DNA of 64,000 nt, from assembly GCA_021774795.1 (NCBI GenBank), contig JAJFIR010000042.1, positions 62,001 to 126,000 on the forward strand, given 5' to 3'. Position 1 is the first letter of the stretch; each line of letters opens with the position of its first letter. The DNA comes from Emcibacteraceae bacterium. Its GTDB lineage: Bacteria > Pseudomonadota > Alphaproteobacteria > Sphingomonadales > Emcibacteraceae. Shown here in pieces: positions 1-8,099 of this stretch. The notes beneath the pieces were generated by a model that was not told the origin of the DNA, made no database searches, and saw nothing but the letters and a program-made list of their open reading frames with translations. Position numbers and translations under genes: made by a program.

Positions 1-319
1 CGCATATTGCACTTGTATTTTTAATGAACATAACAGGTTCCGGTGGAATAGTCATGCCCGCTTCTTCGGCATGATCCGCATAATTAAGTCCAATACAAAT
101 GAACTTACCAACGTTTCCAACACAGGCACCAATACGCGGATCACCATCAATTATAGGAAGTTCATCGACATCTAAACCAGCAATGTACGTTAGTTTTTCA
201 TCGGAAAGAGCACTACCGTCCACATCATCTATATGATTACTTAAATCGCGAATATTTCCGTTGTCATCCAGTAAGCCCGGTAATTCTTGTCCTGCTGGTC
301 CGTATCTTAATAGTTTCAT
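1..319 (-). CDS. FAH-family hydrolase, N-terminal part (probable 2,4-diketo-3-deoxy-L-fuconate hydrolase)
   Basis: The ATG is at 319 and the gene runs off the left edge, so only about 106 N-terminal residues are visible. They show the lead-in of the fumarylacetoacetate hydrolase family, including the hallmark segment CIGLNYADHAEEAG near residue 80. Members of this family in sugar-acid clusters split 2,4-diketo-3-deoxy-L-fuconate into pyruvate and L-lactate. It is the last visible gene of the leftward operon, 30 nt after the SDR gene. The catalytic C-terminal domain lies outside the window, so the family is clear but the substrate is inferred from the neighbours (fuconate-type dehydrogenase, lactonase, L-lactate dehydrogenase). 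Ureidoglycolate lyase-type labels are a common alternative for this family but fit the context less well. Confidence 0.85.
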   Translation of the reverse strand, partial: MKLLRYGPAGQELPGLLDDNGNIRDLSNHIDDVDGSALSDEKLTYIAGLDVDELPIIDGDPRIGACVGNVGKFICIGLNYADHAEEAGMTIPPEPVMFIKNTSAIC

Positions 320-349
320 TTTATTTCTTTCAACATTTTAGTTATTTCA

Positions 350-1084
350 TTATGAATTTGTCCAACCGCCATCAATAATATGTGTTTGCCCAGTTGTAAA
401 ACCGGAAGCATCACTCGCTAAATATGTCGCAAGTTCCGCTATTTCATCAGGTTCACCAATTCGGCCCATGGGTTGACGCGCAACGAAATCTTTATAAGCT
501 TTTTCATAATCACCTGTTGCGGCAAGCCTTTCATCCAGAGACGGAGAATGAACGGTTCCCGGGCATATGGCATTACATCTTATACCTTTGGTTACAAAAT
601 CTGCTGCTGTGGCCTTGGTTAAGCCAATAACGGCGGCTTTGCTTGAACAATAAACCAAACGATTAGGAACACCGAGGATAGAACTTGCCGCCGATGACAT
701 GTTAATGATTGAACCGCCACCATTATCAAGCATCGCTGGCAAAAAAGCTTTCATCATTCGGTACATCGCTTTTACATTTAAATCAAAAGCAAAATCCCAT
801 TCTTCTTCAGTGCTTTCCAATATGGATCCCGCATGGACAAAACCCGCGCAATTAAAAAGAACGTCTATTGCCCCAAGTTCATCCGCCAGAGATTTAATGG
901 CGGAGCCATCCCGCACGTCGAGCTTACGCGCGTCACAACCGGTCAACGTCGCAAGTGCCTCTTCATTAATATCCGTCGCGATAACACGCGCACCTTCGGC
1001 AATAAATAATTCTGCCGTCGCACGGCCAATACCCTGCCCGGCAGCCGTAATAACGGCCATTTTACCTTCTAATCTTCCACTCAT
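350..1084 (-). CDS. SDR-family dehydrogenase, probable 2-keto-3-deoxy-L-fuconate dehydrogenase
   Basis: This is a classical short-chain dehydrogenase of 244 residues. It has a nucleotide-binding turn near residue 13 (TAAGQGIG, with Ala where Gly is usual), the NMSSAAS strand near 128, and the YCSSK catalytic Tyr-Lys pair near 145. It should oxidise a secondary alcohol of a sugar acid with NAD(P)+. In non-phosphorylating L-fucose pathways an SDR converts 2-keto-3-deoxy-L-fuconate to the 2,4-diketo acid, which is the substrate of the FAH-family hydrolase encoded just downstream. The ATG at 1084 has a good ribosome binding site (GAGGA, 6 nt away). The family is certain; the substrate is inferred from the operon. 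Confidence 0.88.
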   Translation of the reverse strand: MSGRLEGKMAVITAAGQGIGRATAELFIAEGARVIATDINEEALATLTGCDARKLDVRDGSAIKSLADELGAIDVLFNCAGFVHAGSILESTEEEWDFAFDLNVKAMYRMMKAFLPAMLDNGGGSIINMSSAASSILGVPNRLVYCSSKAAVIGLTKATAADFVTKGIRCNAICPGTVHSPSLDERLAATGDYEKAYKDFVARQPMGRIGEPDEIAELATYLASDASGFTTGQTHIIDGGWTNS

Positions 1085-1112
1085 TGAATGTCCTCGTACT
1101 TTGTTCGATTTA

Positions 1113-2315
1113 TTATCGGGTCGGCAAACAGGACGGGCCTATCGGCTCGAAACTTTTATAGGTTAAAATAAATTCTTGATGGCCTAGTTCTTCGGACACA
1201 GACGACTTGCCTGACGCAACAGCATCCACATAATTCAGGATTTCTGCGCCGACTTCGTCTATATCCGCGTCACCTTTTAATATTCGCCCGGCGTTAATAT
1301 CCATATCATGTGAAAGTTTTTCATACGTTTCCGGATTGGCGCAAACCTTGATCACTGGCGATATAGCCGATCCTACAACCGAACCACGTCCCGTTGTAAA
1401 TAGAATAAGATGCGCGCCAGACGCAATCATTTCAACAATCTCAGCATTATCGGAGATATTAGGAAATCCAAACCTTGGTTCACCGTCAGGAATAACATCC
1501 ATTAAATATAATCCGCCTCCGGGCGGTATATCACCGGGTTTAATCAAGCCGGAGATTGGGCTGTCTCCCGATTTTGAATAAGCACCGATTGATTTTTCTT
1601 CTAATGTCGTAAGCCCTCCTTCAGCATTTCCCGGCGCGAAACTGCCGTATCCCATAATCGTGTAATATGTTGCCGCTTTATCGACGCTTTTCTTAATCAG
1701 CTCTCCGAGTTCAGGTGTAATAGCACGCTCCGCCATAATTTGCTCGCAGCCAATAAGCTCACCCGTTTCCTCAAAAATGCATGCTGCACCTTGCTCTACC
1801 AGTTGATCAAAGCACCGTCCCACCGCCGGGTTAGCCGAAATTCCGCTTGTGCCGTCCGATCCACCACATATCGTGCCAACCACAAGATCGCTCATATTCA
1901 TTGGTGCTTTTGGTGTTTTGTCTGATTCAATACGTAATCTTTCAACGGCTTCTTTGCCAAGACGGATGGTCTCTGCAGTGCCACCGTTTTCCTGTATCAC
2001 CAACGTTTCAATCGGACGTCCGCTTGCTTCAGTAGTCTTGGCGAGTTCTTCACGGTTGAATGCTTCACATCCAAGTGACACAAGTAATGCCCCCGCCGTA
2101 TTGGGATGAGTGGTTAAACCCTTCATAATTTTCAAAGCATATTCGTTGGGAAAGCATCCGGGAAATCCGATCAGCTGCGAATTTCCCTCGCCGCTTTCTT
2201 CGACAATTCGTCGTGCGACGTGATGAGCACACTCTACAAGATAAATGACCAAAACTTCGTTACGAATACCAAGACCACCGTCTTTACGTAAAAATCCTTC
2301 TGATAGAATAGCCAC
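1113..2315 (-). CDS. UxaA-family dehydratase, large (C-terminal) subunit
   Basis: A 400-residue protein of the altronate/galactarate dehydratase (UxaA/GarD) C-terminal type. Recognisable parts are the start FLRKDGGLGIRNEVLVIYLV, the Cys-containing segment VGTICGGSDGTSGISANPAVG, and FTTGRGSVVGSAISPVIKV towards the end. It starts with GTG, one nucleotide after the stop of the small-subunit gene, with GGGG at a suitable distance. Two-piece versions of this family are known: SuyAB sulfolactate lyase, and the pair in the Campylobacter jejuni fucose locus. No enolase-type L-fuconate dehydratase is encoded in the visible operon, so this pair is the best candidate for the L-fuconate dehydration step. 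Altronate, galactarate or sulfolactate are alternative substrates; the neighbours favour fuconate. Confidence 0.85.
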   Translation of the reverse strand: MAILSEGFLRKDGGLGIRNEVLVIYLVECAHHVARRIVEESGEGNSQLIGFPGCFPNEYALKIMKGLTTHPNTAGALLVSLGCEAFNREELAKTTEASGRPIETLVIQENGGTAETIRLGKEAVERLRIESDKTPKAPMNMSDLVVGTICGGSDGTSGISANPAVGRCFDQLVEQGAACIFEETGELIGCEQIMAERAITPELGELIKKSVDKAATYYTIMGYGSFAPGNAEGGLTTLEEKSIGAYSKSGDSPISGLIKPGDIPPGGGLYLMDVIPDGEPRFGFPNISDNAEIVEMIASGAHLILFTTGRGSVVGSAISPVIKVCANPETYEKLSHDMDINAGRILKGDADIDEVGAEILNYVDAVASGKSSVSEELGHQEFILTYKSFEPIGPSCLPTR

Positions 2316-2316
2316 C

Positions 2317-2625
2317 TTATTCCCCTGTCGCCGTTCTTAAATGACTAGCCAGATAATCACTTTTCAAATTATGCATATGGACGTGATCTCCAATGTTAAC
2401 ATCCTGGGTCATACTGCCAATTGGCGCACCACATTTAACAATTTTTGAACCCGCGCTCAATTTATCACGGGCAATCTTATGGCCAACGGTTATATCTTGG
2501 TCCAGAATTATATCTTTGCCAGCCACATTAATTGCCTCTCCGCTTTTGCAAAGTGCTATACACACAAGCACGTTATCTTTTGGGTGTAACAAAATGAATT
2601 TATGTTTACCGTTATTCTGGTTCAT
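2317..2625 (-). CDS. UxaA-family dehydratase, small (N-terminal SAF-domain) subunit
   Basis: A 102-residue protein matching the N-terminal SAF domain of UxaA/GarD dehydratases, with motifs such as LHPKDNVLVCI, VGHKIA and MTQDVNIGDHVHMHN. In fused relatives this domain is joined to the large catalytic part. Here it is a separate gene directly upstream of the large subunit, and the two are probably translationally coupled. The ATG at 2625 has AGGA 5-6 nt upstream. The length is normal for split small subunits, so the split is more likely genuine than a frameshift: the downstream gene has its own start codon and a plausible ribosome binding site. Confidence 0.85.
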   Translation of the reverse strand: MNQNNGKHKFILLHPKDNVLVCIALCKSGEAINVAGKDIILDQDITVGHKIARDKLSAGSKIVKCGAPIGSMTQDVNIGDHVHMHNLKSDYLASHLRTATGE

Positions 2626-2633
2626 AGCTTTCC

Positions 2634-3461
2634 TTATAAATTATAAAATGCGCTCGCAGTGATACCAAATATATATGCCTTATCATGCCTTGATAAGTCG
2701 CTAAAAAGCTCATCAGCCATAATCGACCAACTTTGATAATTACTGGCAAGGTTTAGAACCGGCCAATCGCTTCCCCACATCAATCGACCCGCTCCAAAAC
2801 AGGATATTAGATGATCGACCCATGGTTTTAAATCATCAGCGGTTGCTCCCGCTTCTGCCTCCGTTAACAGACCAGAAATTTTGCAACATACGTTGTCCGC
2901 CATTGATAATTCTTTCATCGCAACGGCCCACTCATCAAACTCACCACCGCTAATATCCGGCTTTGCACCATGATCTATAACAATCGGCATATTCGGATAG
3001 CGTTTTACAAATTCTTGCAGCACCGTTAAATGTTCTGGTTTAACAAGCGCATCAAAACATAAATCAAGTGCCATCACCTTATCAAGTGCTGGTGCCAACT
3101 CGGGTTTTAACATCCAGTTAGTATCTGCAATATCCTGTATCATCGGACGTATGCCTTTGAACTTATCATGTTTTGAAAGCTCTTCAAGATCTTTGAAGCA
3201 ATCCGGGTTTTCCAGATCAACCCATCCTACAACACCTGCGATAAATTCATTCTGATCCGCCAATGACAGCAAAAACCTTGTTTCTTCAACCGTAGCAGCT
3301 GCCTGCACCAATACGGTTTTATCCACACCTGCAACCGATCTTAATTCATCCATGTCTTCCGGCAGATAATCCCTGTATAAAACACCTAATTCTTGCGTTA
3401 ACCAACCATAATCCCCACGGTCCAGTTGCCAAAAATGTTGATGACAATCGATACACAGCAT
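2634..3461 (-). CDS. Amidohydrolase-family lactonase (probable L-fuconolactone hydrolase)
   Basis: A 275-residue amidohydrolase-2 family protein. The N-terminal DCHQHFWQ carries the metal-binding HxH, VIDHGAKPDI carries a further His near residue 165, and WGSDWPVLN near 228 supplies the catalytic Asp. Close relatives hydrolyse L-fucono-1,5-lactone or related sugar lactones, and in known clusters they stand between the sugar dehydrogenase and the acid dehydratase, as here. Its ATG overlaps the stop of the aldo/keto reductase gene by one base (TAATG), so the two are translationally coupled. A role as 4-sulfomuconolactone or other lactone hydrolase is possible from sequence alone. Confidence 0.87.
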   Translation of the reverse strand: MLCIDCHQHFWQLDRGDYGWLTQELGVLYRDYLPEDMDELRSVAGVDKTVLVQAAATVEETRFLLSLADQNEFIAGVVGWVDLENPDCFKDLEELSKHDKFKGIRPMIQDIADTNWMLKPELAPALDKVMALDLCFDALVKPEHLTVLQEFVKRYPNMPIVIDHGAKPDISGGEFDEWAVAMKELSMADNVCCKISGLLTEAEAGATADDLKPWVDHLISCFGAGRLMWGSDWPVLNLASNYQSWSIMADELFSDLSRHDKAYIFGITASAFYNL

Positions 3462-4501
3462 TATATTTCGCCTTTTGGCACGGGCGCATGTTCCATTAAC
3501 AAGCGTTCTGCTTTCAAAGCATCCCAGAAACCCATAGGAATTTGCTCATTATAAAATTCCAATGTCTGTTTAAATTGCTGCTTACTGGATAATCCAGGGA
3601 TGACGGATACCACGGCGTCATGCGCCAGCGGAAATTGCAGCGCCGCTGCCGCCATCGTCACATTAAAGTCATCACATATGTTTTCAATTTTTTGCACTCT
3701 GCGAATAATATTCTGCGGCGCATCTTCATAATTAAAATATAATGGACCTTCGCCCCGCGTTCCGGTAGCAAGAATACCAGAGTTATACGCACCACCAACC
3801 ATAATTGACGCACCATACTCAAGACATTTTGGTAAAAAATGATTAAGCGGCTCTTGTTCCAGCAACGTATAACGACCCGCTAGTAAAAAACAATCAAATT
3901 GCCCTATTTTCATAGCCTGACTGCACACTTCCCATTCATTGACGCCAAGCCCGATGACGCCTATTAATCCGTTACACCTTAGTTCATCCAGCGCTTTATA
4001 TCCGCCGTCGCATAAATCTTTAAAATGCCGGTCGTTATCTTCACCGTGAGTGACGGTGCCGATATCATGAACAAGCAAGACATCAATCCGGGCCAAACCC
4101 ATACGCTGAAGGCTATCTTCGTAGGACCGCATCACACCGTCATAAGAATAATCATATTCAGCCTTAAAAGGCAGTGGTGTCATAAAACCATTTCTGATTT
4201 TGCTGACGTCCGCGCTCAAATCCGGTTTTAATATTCGGCCTACTTTTGTGGACAGTGTATAATTACCGGGGTCCACCAACCTCAAAACATCACCAAAACG
4301 GCGTTCGCTTAGCCCGACACCATAATGAGGGGCTGTGTCAAGGAAACTTATACCGGAATTCAGGGCATCCTGGATAATATCTTTCGCTTCCGCTTCGGAA
4401 ATTTCCTGGTATAAATTGCCGATCGTCGCACCGCCAAGACCAAGCTCAGATACCTGAACATCCGTTCTGCCAAGAGATTTTAAAACGGGCTGATGGCGCA
4501 T
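3461..4501 (-). CDS. Aldo/keto reductase, probable L-fucose (D-threo-aldose) 1-dehydrogenase
   Basis: An aldo/keto reductase TIM barrel of 346 residues if started at the ATG at 4501 (MRHQPVLKSLG). The reading frame stays open upstream to 4585, but the extra 28 residues do not look like the family, so the shorter start is preferred. The catalytic tetrad can be seen: Asp and Tyr in FLDTAPHYGVG, Lys in STKVGRIL, His in LLVHDIG. This subfamily includes D-threo-aldose/L-fucose 1-dehydrogenases and pyridoxal 4-dehydrogenases. As first gene of the leftward operon it would oxidise the pyranose to the lactone that the next gene product hydrolyses. The substrate is inferred from context. Confidence 0.85.
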   Translation of the reverse strand: MRHQPVLKSLGRTDVQVSELGLGGATIGNLYQEISEAEAKDIIQDALNSGISFLDTAPHYGVGLSERRFGDVLRLVDPGNYTLSTKVGRILKPDLSADVSKIRNGFMTPLPFKAEYDYSYDGVMRSYEDSLQRMGLARIDVLLVHDIGTVTHGEDNDRHFKDLCDGGYKALDELRCNGLIGVIGLGVNEWEVCSQAMKIGQFDCFLLAGRYTLLEQEPLNHFLPKCLEYGASIMVGGAYNSGILATGTRGEGPLYFNYEDAPQNIIRRVQKIENICDDFNVTMAAAALQFPLAHDAVVSVIPGLSSKQQFKQTLEFYNEQIPMGFWDALKAERLLMEHAPVPKGEI

Positions 4502-4735
4502 AAATTCTTGCCTATTAATTTTTAAATATAAATGTGAATTTGATTGGTCGAGATTAAGACAAAGTTTTTGCGCATGCAACATCAATTAGACAGACTTTGA
4601 ATTATATCTTGATCCCACTCTTCAAATATGGAACATATTATCGCGTTCATTCTAGTAATCAGCCTCTTTTTTCTGTGAAGAATTGACTTTAATCGAGCTT
4701 GGCAGGCCAATAAAACAACAACATTGAGTTAAACC
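4502..4735. promoter_or_regulatory. Divergent control region of the sugar-acid operons
   Basis: This gap separates the leftward catabolic operon from the rightward mutarotase-lactate dehydrogenase pair, so it must hold both promoters. No convincing sigma-70 pair or perfect operator was found. A weak GAAC-N10-GTTC inverted repeat lies around 4630-4650. No regulator gene is adjacent in the window. Confidence 0.35.
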
Positions 4736-5137
4736 ATGACCGCAACTACCGCTATATACGGTGAAACAAACCCTTCACCTCAAGACTTGGGAAAAATGCC
4801 AATTAGGCGTTATGGCTCCGTTGTTGAAATACGCAAGGAAAAAGAACAATATTACCGTGAACTCCATGCAAACGGCTGGAACGGCGTAATGGAACGAATA
4901 AAAAAATCCAATATTCAAAATTATTCCATTTTTATTCACGAAATCGAAGGCAAGAAATACTTATTTAGCTATTTTGAATATATAGGTAACGATTTTGATG
5001 GCGATATGGCAAAGATCGCTAGCGATAAGGAAACACGTCGGTGGTGGAAAGAAACGGACCCTTGCCAGAAACCTTTGACGGCTACTCCCGATGGCAGTAA
5101 CTGGTCAGTTATGGAGCCAGTATTTTTATTGGAATAA
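4736..5137 (+). CDS. L-rhamnose/L-fucose mutarotase-family protein
   Basis: A 133-residue protein of the RhaM-like mutarotase family (DUF718), a dimeric ferredoxin-like fold. The core runs from about residue 22 (IRRYGSVVEIRKEKEQYYRE) through NYSIFIHE and the C-terminal WWKETDPCQKP, all typical of the family. It interconverts anomers of a 6-deoxyhexose, supplying the beta-pyranose to the dehydrogenase. The ATG at 4736 is used here, but an internal ATG at 4796, preceded by GGGAAAA, would give a 113-residue protein nearer the usual family length. The stop lies 4 nt before the lactate dehydrogenase start, so the two genes form an operon. Confidence 0.85.
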   Translation: MTATTAIYGETNPSPQDLGKMPIRRYGSVVEIRKEKEQYYRELHANGWNGVMERIKKSNIQNYSIFIHEIEGKKYLFSYFEYIGNDFDGDMAKIASDKETRRWWKETDPCQKPLTATPDGSNWSVMEPVFLLE

Positions 5138-5141
5138 ATTT

Positions 5142-6287
5142 ATGAATAATATCAATGATTGTTTGAATATTGAAGATTTCAGAATAGCGGCGAGGCGCCG
5201 CGCCCACCGCATGGTTTTTGACTATATAGACGGCGGGGCCGACGACGAAAAAACATTAGCCAGAAACTGCGATGCATTTGATGATGTGGAGTTGCGATAT
5301 AAAGTATTATCAAGTTTCGCTAATCCGGACACCTCAACAACAATTTTGGGTGAAGAAATAGATGTTCCTTTTATTTTGTCACCATCAGCGGGAAATCGTT
5401 TATTTCATACGGACGGTGAGCGCGGCCCGGTGAAAGCCGCAGAAAAAGTTGGTACCGTTTATTCATTATCATCACTTTCATCACTATCAATTGAAGAAAT
5501 TGCTTCGCTAACAAGCGGCCCCAAATGGTTCCAGCTTTATATCTGGAAGGACAGAACATTGGTTAAAGAAATGTTGGACCGCGCCAGCGCAGCAGGGTAC
5601 ACAGCACTTATTTTGACCGTTGATTTGCCGATCACTGGAAACCGAGAGCGCGACCCCCGTAATGGATTTACAATCCCGCCCAAGATCGGCCTTAAACAAA
5701 TCTGGCACGGTCTTCAGGCACCCTTCTGGTGTTTGGATTATGTGACCAAACCGGCGATACGTTATGCAAACCTATCAAATGATACTCCTGCTGTTTCCTT
5801 GAATGATTTCGTCGCGGAACAATTGAACCCCTCTTTCAGTTGGGATGACGCGCAGTGGTTATTAAGCGAATGGAACGGTCCAGCAATATTGAAGGGTGTT
5901 GTGCGCGCGGATGATGCCAAACGAGCTGAAAATGTTGGTTTTAACGCCATATCAATATCAAATCACGGCGGCAGGCAGTTGGATACCTCACCGGCTCCTT
6001 TTTCCTGCCTACCCGCTATTCGTGACGCGGTTAGTGATAAAACCGAACTGATCGTCGATGGGGGTATTCGCCGCGGCACCGATGTTTTAAAAGCACTGGC
6101 AATGGGTGCCAACGCCGTGAGTTTCGCAAGACCATATTTATATGGGCTGGCGGCAGGCGGTGAAAAAGGCGCCATTGCCGCGGTCGAAATGCTCGCCAAT
6201 GCCGTAAAGCACGACATGGTTTTGCTTGGTGTAAAATCAATAAAAGATATCGACAGTTCGTTTATTAAGCAAAAAGGTAGCTTTTAA
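5142..6287 (+). CDS. lldD: FMN-dependent L-lactate/alpha-hydroxy-acid dehydrogenase
   Basis: A 381-residue member of the FMN alpha-hydroxy-acid dehydrogenase family. Visible landmarks are RRRAHRMVFDYIDGGADDE near the N-terminus, the FMN region SPSAGNRLFHTDGE, QLYIWKDR, the active-site SNHGGRQLD with catalytic His and Arg, and the phosphate-binding DGGIRRGTDVLKALAMGA. It oxidises L-lactate to pyruvate, probably passing electrons to quinone at the membrane. The frame opens at 5091, but the ATG at 5142 gives the family length and has GGA 8 nt upstream. L-lactate is a product of the FAH-type cleavage encoded across the divergent region, which explains its place here. Its last 4 bases overlap the convergent yifB stop. 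Confidence 0.9.
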   Translation: MNNINDCLNIEDFRIAARRRAHRMVFDYIDGGADDEKTLARNCDAFDDVELRYKVLSSFANPDTSTTILGEEIDVPFILSPSAGNRLFHTDGERGPVKAAEKVGTVYSLSSLSSLSIEEIASLTSGPKWFQLYIWKDRTLVKEMLDRASAAGYTALILTVDLPITGNRERDPRNGFTIPPKIGLKQIWHGLQAPFWCLDYVTKPAIRYANLSNDTPAVSLNDFVAEQLNPSFSWDDAQWLLSEWNGPAILKGVVRADDAKRAENVGFNAISISNHGGRQLDTSPAPFSCLPAIRDAVSDKTELIVDGGIRRGTDVLKALAMGANAVSFARPYLYGLAAGGEKGAIAAVEMLANAVKHDMVLLGVKSIKDIDSSFIKQKGSF

Positions 6288-7804
6288 CGCAGCTGTCTTT
6301 TTTGCCTGAACCCAACTGCTTCCGATATGTGAATTTTACTTATATTCCCCCCGCCATCCAAATCAGCAAGTGTACGCGCAAGCCGCAACACGCGGTGGTA
6401 CCCTCTGGCCGTTAATTTCATCATCTCAACCGCCTTCATAAGAATTTCACGGCTTTCATCGTCCAAAATCGCTACTTTTTCAAGGGCTTCACCGTCGACT
6501 TGTGCATTTGAGCTAACCGTGTCGCCGATGCCCATTTCTGCGTATCTTTTATGTTGTATTTTTCGCGCTTTTGCAACGCGTTTAGCGATATCAACGCTAC
6601 CCTCCGCAGCAGAAGGTAATGAAAGATCATTGGCGCTTACCGCCGGGACTTCAATATGAATGTCAATGCGGTCCATCAGTGGTCCTGATACTTTTGACTG
6701 GTAATCAATCGCGCATTTTGGCACACGGCTGCACGCAAGTGCCGGATCATCAAGATGGCCACACCGGCAAGGATTCATCGCGGCAACCAGTTGAAACCGG
6801 GCGGGGTAAGTCACATGTTTATTGGCCCGCGCCACAACCACCTCTCCGGTTTCAAGGGGCTGGCGAAGACTGTCAAGTGCAGCACGTTGAAATTCCGGTA
6901 ATTCGTCCAGAAATAATACACCGTGATGCGCCAGTGACACTTCGCCGGGCCTCGCCTTCATTCCTCCACCTGTTAGTGCCGCCATTGAAGCCGAATGATG
7001 AGGGTTTCGGTATGGACGCATACGAGAAATATTATGTTCAGTAAGATTTCCGGCGATACTGCCTATCATGCTGCTTTCAAGGACTTCGCTTGGTGTCATA
7101 GGCGGCAATATGCCAGGAAGACGCGCCGCCAACATTGATTTTCCGGAACCGGGTGGCCCCGTCATACATATATTATGGCCACCCGCCGCCGCAACCTCGA
7201 GTGCGCGTTTGGCGCTTTCTTGTCCTTTAATATCTTTTAAATCAAGATACGTAGCCGGTGCGTCATCCATAACGGCAACGGGCGGAGATAATTGCTGATG
7301 ACCCTTAAGATGATTAATCAGGCCAAGAATGTTTTCTGGCGCAACGATTTCAATATTTTGCGCCCATGCGGCCTCCCCGCCGGTTGCAGCCGGGCAAATA
7401 AGGCCCAAATCAAGACCACTTGCACTAAGTGCCGCCGGCAAAACACCCGGGACGGATTGAATACCGCCATCAAGACCCAGTTCGCCAAGAACCAAATATC
7501 CTTCTACAGTATCGCTAGTCAATGCTTCCATTGCGACCAGAATACCAAGGGCAATAGGCAGGTCATAATGGCTTCCTTCTTTTGGAAGATCGGCGGGAGC
7601 GAGATTTACCGTTATACGTTTTGGCGGCAGAGCAAGACCGATAGCCCCTAACGCCGCGCGCACCCTTTCACGGGATTCAGCAACAGCCTTATCGGGAAGG
7701 CCAACAATGGTAAAAGAAGGAAGACCGGACGCCACATGAACCTGCACATCAACGGGTCGCGCTTCTATTCCAACAAATGCCACTGTCCCAATATGCGCAA
7801 CCAT
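6284..7804 (-). CDS. YifB/ComM family Mg-chelatase-like AAA+ ATPase
   Basis: A full-length (506-residue) YifB/ComM protein. It has an N-terminal ChlI-like domain (GLPDKAVAESRERVRAAL near 37, PADLPKEGSHYDLPIALG near 70), a central Mg-chelatase AAA+ domain with Walker A GPPGSGKSM near 217, Walker B VLFLDELPEF, the Cys-rich NPCRCGH segment near 345, and a C-terminal helical domain (ARGYHRVLRLARTLADL). In naturally competent bacteria ComM is a hexameric helicase for branch migration during DNA integration; elsewhere its role is less clear. It is a single gene, convergent with lldD and unrelated to the sugar genes. Confidence 0.93.
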   Translation of the reverse strand: MVAHIGTVAFVGIEARPVDVQVHVASGLPSFTIVGLPDKAVAESRERVRAALGAIGLALPPKRITVNLAPADLPKEGSHYDLPIALGILVAMEALTSDTVEGYLVLGELGLDGGIQSVPGVLPAALSASGLDLGLICPAATGGEAAWAQNIEIVAPENILGLINHLKGHQQLSPPVAVMDDAPATYLDLKDIKGQESAKRALEVAAAGGHNICMTGPPGSGKSMLAARLPGILPPMTPSEVLESSMIGSIAGNLTEHNISRMRPYRNPHHSASMAALTGGGMKARPGEVSLAHHGVLFLDELPEFQRAALDSLRQPLETGEVVVARANKHVTYPARFQLVAAMNPCRCGHLDDPALACSRVPKCAIDYQSKVSGPLMDRIDIHIEVPAVSANDLSLPSAAEGSVDIAKRVAKARKIQHKRYAEMGIGDTVSSNAQVDGEALEKVAILDDESREILMKAVEMMKLTARGYHRVLRLARTLADLDGGGNISKIHISEAVGFRQKRQLR

Positions 7805-8099
7805 TCCCCAAACCTCTCGTACAATTACTTACCATCTTCACAACTGTAGCAGGAAAAAACCAGATTCTGCAAATGGTTATTTTTCGTTAGGTGAAGTCGA
7901 TACCTTATATTGATCAACACCCTTAAACGAAAGTCCTCCGTGACGTATTGCAACCCTGCGTTAAATTAACTCGATAACCTATTCAATGCAAAATCGACCA
8001 CCGACAATTACCGCAGCGTTGACCGTATTAAAGCAACTATTTGACACTCAATGTTCTTTCTGCATTAATCTTGTCATAGTTACAAAAATGGAGAGGAAA
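7805..8099. other. Intergenic region upstream of the deiminase operon
   Basis: A 295-nt gap between the divergent yifB and deiminase-like genes, so both promoters should be here. The deiminase reading frame stays open back to 7986, but that extension resembles no family sequence. No RNA gene, clear operator or hairpin-terminator was seen. The only clear signal is a Shine-Dalgarno GGAGAGG at 8090-8096. Confidence 0.4.

Noticed and set aside
1113-2625. Split UxaA as a frameshifted pseudogene
   Set aside because: The second part has its own GTG start with a suitable upstream GGGG, both parts have normal lengths, and split pairs are known in this family.
4502-4585. 28-residue N-terminal extension of the aldo/keto reductase
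   Set aside because: Family homology begins at the ATG at 4501; the extension is AT-rich and probably part of the control region.
7986-8099. Upstream in-frame extension of the deiminase-like gene
   Set aside because: The extra 38 residues match nothing in the family and the good GGAGAGG site points to the ATG at 8100.
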